From Phycisphaerales bacterium (lineage in GTDB: Bacteria; Planctomycetota; Phycisphaerae; Phycisphaerales; UBA1924), in contig JALHOJ010000007.1 in the NCBI GenBank assembly GCA_022843045.1, positions 1-64,000 of the forward strand: a stretch of DNA of 64,000 nt, read 5' to 3'. The number at the start of each line of letters is the position of its first letter. Position 1 is the stretch's first letter. The position numbers were made by a program, and so were the translations under genes. The notes beneath the pieces are model-generated. The model saw only the letters and a list, made by a program, of their open reading frames with translations. It was not told the DNA's origin and did no database searches. Shown in pieces: positions 48,899 through 58,600 of the stretch.

Positions 48899-50113
48899 TC
48901 ACCGCGGCCCGGGCAGCAAGTACGTGATCTGCACCGCCTTCACGGCGGTGGACGAGGCTCCGGCCCAGTCTAGGCAGAAGACGTCCACGTTGTACTGCGC
49001 CGTGGACTGATCCACAACGTGCGCAGGCGAGAGGGTCACAGTGAGCGAGCGTGCCGTCGCCACTGCACCGCTGGTGGTGCCAGTTGCCAACTGACTCACG
49101 CCGTTCACCGAGAACGTGCCGCGCGTCAGGCGCACGGTGAGATCAGCCGCGACATTGTCGATGTACTGCATCGTGATGCTCGTGATGGTGACGCCGTCGG
49201 GCAGCATGACCGGCGCATACGCGATCGCCTCGGCCGTGGCACTCGCGAAGCTGAATCGGTCATTGAACAGGCTCACGTTCGCCGCGCTGGCTCCATCCGC
49301 AAGGAATGCAGAGAACGGAATCGTCATCGTGCGGGTCTGGGCCGTCGTGTAGTTGAAGTTGTTCGCCTTCACCACCCCGGTGGCCGCCGCATCGCCAAAG
49401 ACCTGCAGGCGCTCCGAGGCGTTCGGGAAGTTGCCCACGCCCAAGAGCCCAGCGGAGTTCACGATCACGGAGGTGTTGCCGGCGACGACCAGTTGGAAGC
49501 GGCCGTCGCTGCTTGCGACCCGGGCCTCCGCCAGCGAGATGTTGTTCGCCGACCAGCCGTAGTAGGGCGTGCTGTTCGCGCCCGTCGTGTTCACGTACAT
49601 CCCGCCCAGCGAGGTCGTGTCGCGGTTGACCGTGAACACCGTGTCGGTGAACGGCGCGGAGCTGGCGTTGATGAATACCGACGTGGTGCCCGGATCCGTG
49701 CGCACGCCGGTGGCGCCCACTGGCGTCCATCGCTCGTTCAGCGACCGAATCGCATACGGCGCGGGATCAATCCGCCGCCGAGGCGACAACTGCTCAAACG
49801 CGCCGACGCCCGTGGGCCGCACGGCAATGTCCAGCCAGCGCGTCGCACCTGGAAATGTCCCCGCCGCCGCGGCGATGGTCGTGCTGAAGCGCCCATCCGT
49901 CACCTGCGTCGTCGCCTGCGTCGTGATCCCTACCTGCGTCCCGCCCAATTCCGCATCAAAGACGCGGAATTGGAAGTCAAAGAGCCCGTTGGCATTGCTG
50001 CCACCCTGCTCGAGTTCACCCTGATAGCTGAACTGCTGGGCGAGAGCGCTGCGCGGAGTCCCAAACGCCAGCAACATGCCAGCCGAAAACAAAACCATCG
50101 CGATGCGACGCAT
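48899..50113 (-). CDS. exported hypothetical protein
   Basis: GGAGG upstream of MRRIAMVLFSAGMLLAFGTPRSALAQQFSYQGELEQGGSNANGLFDFQFRVFD. Confidence 0.7.
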   Translation of the reverse strand: MRRIAMVLFSAGMLLAFGTPRSALAQQFSYQGELEQGGSNANGLFDFQFRVFDAELGGTQVGITTQATTQVTDGRFSTTIAAAAGTFPGATRWLDIAVRPTGVGAFEQLSPRRRIDPAPYAIRSLNERWTPVGATGVRTDPGTTSVFINASSAPFTDTVFTVNRDTTSLGGMYVNTTGANSTPYYGWSANNISLAEARVASSDGRFQLVVAGNTSVIVNSAGLLGVGNFPNASERLQVFGDAAATGVVKANNFNYTTAQTRTMTIPFSAFLADGASAANVSLFNDRFSFASATAEAIAYAPVMLPDGVTITSITMQYIDNVAADLTVRLTRGTFSVNGVSQLATGTTSGAVATARSLTVTLSPAHVVDQSTAQYNVDVFCLDWAGASSTAVKAVQITYLLPGPR

Positions 50114-50266
50114 GACAATCCTCCAAGGATGCGAAACAGATTGACCCGATCTCATCTCGGAACGTATCACCCGGGCAGGACACGAAACATGCGACTTTCC
50201 CCGAATAGGACGTCGATTCGCGTCCAATAAGCCCGAACTGCTCGTCTGCACAGGTTGTTCGAACTT

Positions 50267-51358
50267 CTAGGGCGGGTTGAACGCATCCCAATAGGACTGA
50301 AGGTCCCTGGCACGCGACTGCGTCGTCGCGTCAGGATCACTTCCCGCGATCTGATCCACGATCTCCCGAAATGGCGGCGCGGGCACGCGGGGCAACGTCC
50401 CCGGTGCGGTGCGAAGCGTGCTTTCCCGCATGACGCTCAGATGCACGCGATTGGAAAGTCGGGACAGGCCGTACTGACGCACGACCGCGCTGGGATGCGC
50501 GAGGGCCTGCTCGATGATCGCATCGGGCGTCGTGGTCCAGTCGGGTCGATGGTCATACAGCGCGCCGGGGAACTGCGCCTCACTCAGCACCCATGCCAAT
50601 CGGATCGTCCGCGGGTCCGCGTCGCCGTGCTCCGCTCGCGCAGCTTGCCAGGCCCGGGCCACACGAAGGCGGGCCCGATCCACCGGCCATCCATCCACCA
50701 TCGGCATCACCTGCAAGCGGTTGTACAAGTCGTGCATCTGGGCTAGTTTCGCCGCGAGATCGGCGAACTCGTCGTCGCCCAGCGGGCCCGCGCCACGCTG
50801 AGCGTGCATCACGCAGGCGTCGATCGCGAGTCCCACGTCGTGGGCCCAGACCAGATTTTGCCAGCCGTGATTCGGATACGACGTCCCGCCCCGCGGCGCG
50901 GGAATGCCCGCGGGGCCCAAGGCCGGCGTCCCCTGTAGCGCCAGCAGCCCGCGCAGCAGGATCGGCGGCGTCTTCCGCGTCCAGTGCGCAGGCAGCAGGA
51001 ACCAGATCGCCACCGGCACCAACACCGCGAGCGCAACAGTCGCCCCGCGTTGCGCACGTTGACGCGGTCTGGCCCTGAACAACTCGCGTTCGCGCTTCGC
51101 GGCATGTCCGCACTCGGGGCATTGCAGACCATCCAGACTCCGCATGTCATACCAGCATCGCGGACACCGCCGCAAGTCCGTGCGACCATCCCCCCGCTTC
51201 GCCCACGCCAAAAGAGCGATCAGGCCCGCGAAGACGAGCGCCACGAACAAGATCGGCAGGAGCGCGATGCCAAAGCCTCCCACGAGATACTCCTTCGATG
51301 CTGCGAAGCCGAACAACTTCGACCACGTTGCCGACGATGCAACCAAACTCCGCGTCAC
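50267..51358 (-). CDS. zinc-ribbon membrane protein
   Basis: RCPRCWYDMRSLDGLQCPECGHAAKRERELFR flanked by TM segments. Confidence 0.6.
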   Translation of the reverse strand: MTRSLVASSATWSKLFGFAASKEYLVGGFGIALLPILFVALVFAGLIALLAWAKRGDGRTDLRRCPRCWYDMRSLDGLQCPECGHAAKRERELFRARPRQRAQRGATVALAVLVPVAIWFLLPAHWTRKTPPILLRGLLALQGTPALGPAGIPAPRGGTSYPNHGWQNLVWAHDVGLAIDACVMHAQRGAGPLGDDEFADLAAKLAQMHDLYNRLQVMPMVDGWPVDRARLRVARAWQAARAEHGDADPRTIRLAWVLSEAQFPGALYDHRPDWTTTPDAIIEQALAHPSAVVRQYGLSRLSNRVHLSVMRESTLRTAPGTLPRVPAPPFREIVDQIAGSDPDATTQSRARDLQSYWDAFNPP

Positions 51359-51397
51359 AAGCCTTGTTGGGGCGCAGCCGCGGCAGGTTTCGCGTGG

Positions 51398-51631
51398 CTA
51401 CTCCATTCGCGCCAGCGCCATCTCCCACCACTTCGCCGCCAGCCGCGCCCCGTTCGCCAGCGACAGCAGCTTCGAGAACCCGCCCTTCTCCACTGGCTTC
51501 ATCGGAATCCGCGGATACGTGCGCCCCGTCGCGAGGGCCTCGGTCAGAAACGCCGAATGCTGGCGGCGAGCCGCCGCGCCGGGGGTCTCGGCGTAGCCAT
51601 CGCGGGCGAGCATGCGCTTCCAGAAAGACAT
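51398..51631 (-). CDS. small hypothetical protein
   Basis: MSFWKRMLARDGYAETPGAAARRQHSAFLTEALATGRTYPRIPM. Confidence 0.5.
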   Translation of the reverse strand: MSFWKRMLARDGYAETPGAAARRQHSAFLTEALATGRTYPRIPMKPVEKGGFSKLLSLANGARLAAKWWEMALARME

Positions 51632-51734
51632 GGCAGTAGTGTAATGGATTTGGCCGGAAACGCAAGAGCACGCGGCGTTGGATCCAGAACTGCACGATCC
51701 CGACGAAGTGCTCGTTCCCGTGGTTATGCGATCT

Positions 51735-52922
51735 TCACGCCGGGGCAACATTCCCCGACGCATCCCGCCCCCGCCAGGAACGCTTCCCGCGCAGGTGCAG
51801 CACAAAGGAATGCCACTGGATCGCCGTCATCATCAGCACACCCATCGGATGCAGCATCGCGCCCAGCATGCTGGTTTGCAGGCGTGACGCGAGCATCGCC
51901 CGCTGGACGACCTGAATCGCGCACGCGAGCAGCGCAACCAACCACCACCAACGCGACACGTCGCCCCCGGCTTGTGTCGAAACCCCCGCAAGGCCCATCA
52001 CCACCAACACCCAAGGCAGCACATGCCCCACAAGATGCATCAATGTCAGGAACACCAGCAGCCCCACGCTGCCCAGCCCTTCATACGCGTTCTTCGCAAA
52101 ACCCCGCCACGTACTCCGCCACCCAAAGTACATCCGGCAACTCACCACGTCCGTCGCGTCAAACAGATCGGTCGCAAACCCTGCCTTCCGCACCAGCCGC
52201 GGCAGCTTGATCCCGTCGTGCATGCTGTCCCTGAACGCCTCGTGCGTGCCCGCCGCGAAGTACGCCTCGCGGGCGACGAACAAGAACTGCCCGCAGCCCG
52301 CGCTCGCGGAGGGATCCAGCGAGTTCTGCATCCGCACAAACGGCAGATAGCTGAACAGAATGAAAAAGATCATCGGCACCACGAGATGCTCGGGCAGCGT
52401 CGCGGTGATCTGCCGCGGAAACGTGCTCACCAGCCCCTTCTGTCGCTGCTTCGCATCGGGCGAAGCAATCGCCGCCAGCGATCGCGCCACCGCACCAGGC
52501 TCAAACCGCACGTCCGCGTCGGTGAAGAGAAAGAACTCGCCCTTGGCCGCCTGGGCCATTCGCCAGCAGGCGTGCTGCTTGCCGTTCCAGCCCTGCGGCA
52601 GTGCATGCGTTGCCACACGCCGCACCCGCGGGTCCTCACGCTCCAGCCGCTCCAGAATCCGGGGCGTCTCGTCGGTGCTCTGGTCGTCATAGACCAGAAC
52701 CTCGACATTCGCATGCGTCTGCGCCAGCAGCCCCCGCACGCACGCCTCAATGTTCGCCTGCTCGTTGCGAGCAGGAATGCAGATCGACACCAGCGGCCCG
52801 CCTCCGCTCACAGCACCACCCATGCGCGGCACGCGATACCGCGAGAGGTTCCACGCAGCCATCGCCAGCGCTTGCGCGCTGATCGCCGCCCCCGCGATGC
52901 TGAGCGCCATCAGCGTGTTCAT
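51735..52922 (-). CDS. GT2 glycosyltransferase (carotenoid-type, CruC/CrtQ-like)
   Basis: PLVSICIPARNEQANIEACVRGLLAQTHANVEVLVYDDQSTDETPRIL, WNGKQHACWRMAQ, FTDADVRF. Confidence 0.75.
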   Translation of the reverse strand: MNTLMALSIAGAAISAQALAMAAWNLSRYRVPRMGGAVSGGGPLVSICIPARNEQANIEACVRGLLAQTHANVEVLVYDDQSTDETPRILERLEREDPRVRRVATHALPQGWNGKQHACWRMAQAAKGEFFLFTDADVRFEPGAVARSLAAIASPDAKQRQKGLVSTFPRQITATLPEHLVVPMIFFILFSYLPFVRMQNSLDPSASAGCGQFLFVAREAYFAAGTHEAFRDSMHDGIKLPRLVRKAGFATDLFDATDVVSCRMYFGWRSTWRGFAKNAYEGLGSVGLLVFLTLMHLVGHVLPWVLVVMGLAGVSTQAGGDVSRWWWLVALLACAIQVVQRAMLASRLQTSMLGAMLHPMGVLMMTAIQWHSFVLHLRGKRSWRGRDASGNVAPA

Positions 52923-53773
52923 GCCGTCGCCTCCCGATGAGTCTGTTCCCGCTGGCGATCTCGCAGCGCCGCGTCCTTGCCGCGAAGCCGCAGCCACCAG
53001 TCATACACCGGATGGATGTTGGCCGAAGACGCCCCGCCCAGCAGAGGCGTGAACGCGTTCGCATCCCGCGCGATCACCAGCCGCGAAAGCTCGCCCGCGT
53101 TTGCATTCATCGCGCTTTCCATCGCGCTGTGCCAATGAGGCGTGCTCGGGCTGGCCGGCGCGGGCACGCAAGCCGCCCGCACGAAAATCTCCGGTCGCTG
53201 ATCCAGCCAGAACGCATATTCAAGCGTCACGCTCAAGACGCGGACGTTCTTCGCGCGAGCCGCGATCGCCGCCGCCCCGGGCCGCATCCGCACCGGCTCG
53301 CGCACATCGGCAAACGTCCCCTGGGGCGTGATCCACAGCGTCGGTCGCGTCTCGCTCCCAAACCGCGCCAGCACATACTCGCACATCGCCGGAAACGACC
53401 GCGTATCGCTCGGATCCACGCCAAACAGACCGAGCCGCCTGAAAAACCCAAACTTGCGAAGCTGCTCAATATCCATCGGCGCACACGCCGAGCGCTCCGC
53501 CAACCCGTCCCGCCGCCAGCACTCCGCCAGCAGCAGCGGCACCAACGGATCCCACCACGCGCTGTGATTGAGCAGCACGATCAGCGGCCCATCGTGCGCC
53601 CCCGCCTCGCGCAGCGCGGCGTGTGTCCCCGGCGCAGTACGCAACGCATGAAACTTCTTCGCAAACAGCCGCTTGGCATACCACGTGAAGAAACGCACGA
53701 ACCGGGGCGTGAAGTTGCCTGGCAGAATCTGCGGCGGGTGAGACGGTGAAGAAGATGGACTCATTGCAGTCAT
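52919..53773 (-). CDS. lysophospholipid acyltransferase-like protein
   Basis: LLNHSAWWDPL (NHxxxxD motif), ITPQGTFADVREPVRMRPGAAAIA; overlaps the GT gene by 4 nt. Confidence 0.75.
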   Translation of the reverse strand: MTAMSPSSSPSHPPQILPGNFTPRFVRFFTWYAKRLFAKKFHALRTAPGTHAALREAGAHDGPLIVLLNHSAWWDPLVPLLLAECWRRDGLAERSACAPMDIEQLRKFGFFRRLGLFGVDPSDTRSFPAMCEYVLARFGSETRPTLWITPQGTFADVREPVRMRPGAAAIAARAKNVRVLSVTLEYAFWLDQRPEIFVRAACVPAPASPSTPHWHSAMESAMNANAGELSRLVIARDANAFTPLLGGASSANIHPVYDWWLRLRGKDAALRDRQREQTHREATA

Positions 53774-53810
53774 CGCCGTTCCATCACTCCGTCACTTCGT
53801 CTCTTCCCAC

Positions 53811-55469
53811 CTACACCAACGCCGCCTCGCGCCCCTTCGGCTCCGCCAGCGACCAATGCACGGGCGTATTGGGTTCGATGCCCGCGCCCAAATCGATGCG
53901 ATCCGTGTTCGTCAGTCCCGTGTCAATCGCCAACGCCCGCGCCGCCGTCACGCCGCTCATCAGCACCATGGGCACGCCTGGCCCCGGATTCGCAGACCCG
54001 CCCGCAAGGTACAAGTTCTTGAACACCTTGCTCCGGTTGCGAGGCTTGAACCCGCCCTTGAGCTTGCCGTGGCTGGCCAGGCCATAAATCGCCCCGCCCT
54101 CGGCGTTATACATCCGATCAATCGACTGCGGCGTGAGCGTCTTCTCCACCACAATGTTCTCTTCGAGGTCCGTAAAGCCCATCCGCCGCATCTTGTCCAT
54201 CACCACCGGGCGATACTGCTCAAGCAGCCCGCCCGAGCCTTCCCAGCGTTGTCCGGGCCGCATATAGGGCGTGTGAATAAGGATGTACAGAGCCTCGCAG
54301 CCCTTGGGCGCCTGCGTCGGATCGGTCCGGCTGGGGGCCGCGATATACAGCGTCGGATCGCGCGCCGGAATGCCCGCGCGATAGATGTCATCAAACTCGT
54401 CGTGGCTCACCTTGCTGAACAGGAAGTTGTGGTGCGACAACTGCTCGTACTGCTTCTTGAGGCCCAGGTACAGCACCACGCCGCTGCACGCAGGCGTGTA
54501 GTCCGCCGCGATCGACTTCTGCTCGCGCTGCGCCCGAGGCGTCGCCGTGAGGTCGCGGTACGTCCGCTGCACGTCGCAGTTGCTCACCACCGCATCCGCG
54601 GCGACCGTCCGTCCGTCTTCGAGCACCACACTCGTCACTTTCGTGTCGCTGGACTCAATCCGCGCCACGCCCGTGCCCGTGATGATCGTCACGTTGGGCA
54701 TCTCGCGAGCGATGCGCTCCAGGCTCCGCGCCACCATCCGCGTCCCGCCGGTCTTGCCATTGGGGTCCATCGCGTACCAGCACCCGTGATCCACCTGCGC
54801 CGCCGCGATGAGAGTCAGAATCGCCGGCGCAAGGAAGGGTGATGAACCGACGTACTGCAGGAAGTGCTCGCACATCTGCCGGACGTGCGGTTCTTGGATG
54901 TGCTTCTCGATCGTCCCCGCGACCGTCGAGTGCATCCGCATGTTCAGCACATCGCTGAGCAACCCCGGCTCGGTCGGCGGCTTCTTCATCATGTCCGCCA
55001 CGCCGCCCAAATCTCGATAATAAAAGACCTTCTCCGACAGTCGCATCATCCGCCGGGAATACTCGACAAACGAGCGATAGCCGCTCCCCGCCCCCGAACC
55101 CGGAAACTGCTTGTCGAGCGCCGCGGTGAGATCATCCACCTTCAGACGCAGGTCAATCGTCGTCCCATCCTCATACATGCACCGCCACTGCGGGTCCAGG
55201 TTGATCAGGTTGATGTAGTCTTCGACCCGCCGCCCGCTCCGCCGAATGATCCCCCGCAGCACCTGCGGCAGGGTGATGATCGTCGGCCCCATGTCAAATT
55301 CGAACATGCCTAGCGAGGTCTGCTCGCGCAGCAGGTTCATCTTCCCGCCCAGATGCTGATTGCGCTCCACCAGCGTGACCTGCGCTCCCAGCGAGCCCAA
55401 CTCCACCGCGCTGGCCAATCCCGCCAGCCCGCCGCCAACCACCACAACACGAACGCCAGAACCAGCCAT
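53811..55469 (-). CDS. phytoene desaturase family (CrtI/CrtN-type) FAD oxidoreductase
   Basis: VRVVVVGGGLAGLASAVELGSLGAQVTLVERNQHLGGKMN; C-terminal NLYLAGGSANPGPGVPMVLMSGVTAARAL. Confidence 0.88.
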   Translation of the reverse strand: MAGSGVRVVVVGGGLAGLASAVELGSLGAQVTLVERNQHLGGKMNLLREQTSLGMFEFDMGPTIITLPQVLRGIIRRSGRRVEDYINLINLDPQWRCMYEDGTTIDLRLKVDDLTAALDKQFPGSGAGSGYRSFVEYSRRMMRLSEKVFYYRDLGGVADMMKKPPTEPGLLSDVLNMRMHSTVAGTIEKHIQEPHVRQMCEHFLQYVGSSPFLAPAILTLIAAAQVDHGCWYAMDPNGKTGGTRMVARSLERIAREMPNVTIITGTGVARIESSDTKVTSVVLEDGRTVAADAVVSNCDVQRTYRDLTATPRAQREQKSIAADYTPACSGVVLYLGLKKQYEQLSHHNFLFSKVSHDEFDDIYRAGIPARDPTLYIAAPSRTDPTQAPKGCEALYILIHTPYMRPGQRWEGSGGLLEQYRPVVMDKMRRMGFTDLEENIVVEKTLTPQSIDRMYNAEGGAIYGLASHGKLKGGFKPRNRSKVFKNLYLAGGSANPGPGVPMVLMSGVTAARALAIDTGLTNTDRIDLGAGIEPNTPVHWSLAEPKGREAALV

Positions 55470-55642
55470 GCAACCTCCGAACGCTGTCACCGGATACCGA
55501 CAGTCGAAACCGACAGCCAAAGCGGACTGCCAAATCCGACAGTAGTGTACGTTTCGTGACCGCCCGCCCTCCCGATGCACGCCCCCATGCCAGCACCGGG
55601 CGATGTTTGGTGCGTCCAACTCATACGCTGACAGCACGAGCC

Positions 55643-58600
55643 ATGAGTACACCAGCCCAACCCAACTCCTCAACCAACCTCCCCAAGAAGTCTCGCAAGA
55701 AGCTGCTGCTGGGCCTTGCCGCTGGCGTCCTCGTGCTGGTGGGCGGGGTCATCCTGCTCGCCCCGACCCTCGCCGGAGCCTTCGCGCCGGGCATTATCGC
55801 AGGCCAAGCCGGCAAGTTCGTCAAAGGCAAAGTGGCCGTCGCCGACGCCAGCTTCTCCTGGGGCGGTCCCCAGCGCATCCAGGGCCTGACCTGGACCGAC
55901 GACCAAGGCAAGGAAGTCGTCAAGACCACCGTCTCTACCAGCGCGGGCCTGATCGGCCTGATCACCGGCAGCCTCGACATCGGCCAACTGAACGTCAGCG
56001 ACACCTCCGTCAAGCTCGTCCGCCACGCCGACGGCCAGCTCAACGTCCAAAAACTGCTCGTCCCCCAGCCCGCCGGGCCCGCAGGCGGCGCTGCTCCCGC
56101 TGGTGAATCTCAATCCAAGCCCATCCAACTCCCCAAAGGCCTCAAGGCCAAACTCACCGTCAACAAGGTCGACCTCACCCTCATCGACGAAGCCGGCGTA
56201 GGTGGCGCCGCAAGCCCGACCACCGTCCGCCTCGCCAACGTCCTCGCCACCGCCGACATCGATCCCACCCAGCCCCTCAAAGCAACCTTCGCCGCCGATG
56301 CAAGCAGCGGCACTTCCGGCGAAGGCAAGATCGAACTCGACCTGACCGCCACCAACTGGGCCGACAGCGCAGGCATCGTCACCATCGACGCCGCGACTCT
56401 GCAAGCCAAGCTGGGCATCACCAGCCTGCCCATGGCCCTCGTCGATGGTCTCGTCGGTCCGGTCGTCAAGGATCAATCCGGCAAGCCCGTCCCCCTCGCC
56501 GCCGCGCTGGGCCCGACGCTCAACGTCACCGTCAACGCCAACGGCACCATCAAAGACGCCGCCGCAGACCTCAACGTCACCCTCCAGCGCCTGACCGCCA
56601 ACGGCACCCTCCGCGTCGCCGACGGCACACTCACCGCAACCCAGCCCGTCACCGTCGCCATCAAGGGCGCCGCCCTCACCGACCTCGTCCCCGCCCTCCG
56701 CGCCGCCCTCGCCACCAACCAGCAAGCCAACTCCAATCAAACTGGCATCGACGCCATGCCCGACGTCACCGCCCGCCTCGCCGACGTCCGCGTCAAGCTC
56801 CCCCAAGGCGGCGCACCCCTCGACCTCCGCGGCGCAGCCGCCACCATCGCCCTCGAAACCACCCAAGTCACCGGCTCCGTCGTCACGACCGAAGGCGAAC
56901 GCCCCCGCGTCATGCGCATCGCGCCCCTCGCCGCGACCCTCCGCACCGCCGACCTCGCCCAAGGCGCGAACCTCACGCTGCAAACCAACGCAACCTTGGA
57001 CAGCCAACCCGCCGGCGACATCGCCGTCAACGCTGCCGTCGCAGGCCTGCTCGACGCCCAAGGCGCGCCCGTCAAGGGCATGCCCAGCAGCATCGACGCC
57101 GATCTCCGCGTGCAGCGCATCGCCACCGCAGTCGTCCAGCCCTTCGTGCGCGCGATGAACCTCGACCTCGCCCGCGACATCGGCCCCACGCTGGACCTCG
57201 AACTCTCCGCCAAAACCGCCGCGGCGAGCAACGCGCCGGCAGGAACCCAACCCCCCCTCGACATCAACCTCCGCGCCGACGCCGCCATGCTCCGCGCCCG
57301 AGGCGGCTTCACCCTCCGCCAAGATGCGCTCGCAGGACGGGCAGTGGGAGGGCAAGGCGAGCCCGTCCTCATCATCGAAGCCGACGCAGGCGGCCGCCTC
57401 GCCGAAGCCATCACCTCCAAGGGCCCGTGGAAGGTTTCCGCCGCGCCGGGCGGCAGCGGTAAGACCATGGTCCGCGTGAACTGGTTGAATCTCCCGCTGA
57501 CCAGCGATCGCAAGCCCGACCTGCGCCAAGCCGACGGATCGGTGGGCATCGACCTCGAGCAACTGGTCATCACCAAGGTCGACGCAGCATCCACTGCATC
57601 GCCTGCGACCGCCCCCCGCGCGATCACCCTCCCCAAGTTCGGCGCAGGCGTCTCCATCGCCAAAGGCGGCAAGCTCGCCGTCGGCGCGCAAGGCCAATTC
57701 GCCTACGCCGGCCAACAAGGCGGCATCGGCGCGAACTTCACCGTTCCCGACGCCATCATCGCCGCCCCCGCCGGCTCCGCCCAGCCATGGGCCATCGCCG
57801 ACCCCATGACCCTCCGCCCCGAAGGCGGCGTCGAAATCGTGAATCTCTCCACCGCCCTCGCCGAGCTCTTCGTCGCGCCCCCAGCGGTTGATCCAGCCAC
57901 CGGCAAGCCAGGCCTCGACATCGTCGCCCTGCTGCGCGAAGTCGTCGGTCCAGGCGTCGTCATAAGGGCCAACACCAAGCCCGCCGCCAACCAGGCCGAC
58001 GCACTCGCCCTCGACGCTGTTATCGATTCAGGCCAGTTCAAACTCACCACCAACGCCACCCTCGCCCCGACGCTTGTCACCATCGCGGGCCTCGCCCTCG
58101 ACACCACCCTCTCGCCCCAATCCGCCGCCAGCGTCCTCGCCACGCTCGCGCCCGACATGCCCGAAGCCGATCGCCCGCGCCTCGCCGGCCCGGCTCGCGC
58201 CACGTTCACTGTCGAGCCCCTCACCATCCCCCTCGACAAGGATCGCAAGCCCAAGCTCGCCGAGGCGGGCACGCTCAAGGCCAAGTTCACGCTGCCAGGC
58301 CGCGTGCTCGTGGACAACCTCAAGACCAGCGACACACAGCGCGCCCGCGCGGGCGTCGAGGACTTCACGCTCGACCTCGAAGCCCCCGTGTCGAGCCTGC
58401 TCGCCACCGACCAAGGCGGCAAGCCAGGCGAAGCCGGCCTCTCCCTCCGCGGCAACCTCCTGGGCGCCCCCCAAGGCACCACCGAACGCGCCCTGGGCGA
58501 ACTCGATGGCTCCGCCCGCATCGCCCTCGCCGCCGCCAAGCCCCAATCCCTCCGCGCCGACATTGCCCTCGCCAAGCTCAGCACCGCCGGCCTCGACAGC

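Noticed and set aside
46402-48927. 841-aa plus-strand ORF opposite nuoG
   Set aside because: Shadow ORF; the minus strand has Fe-S cluster motifs of NuoG.
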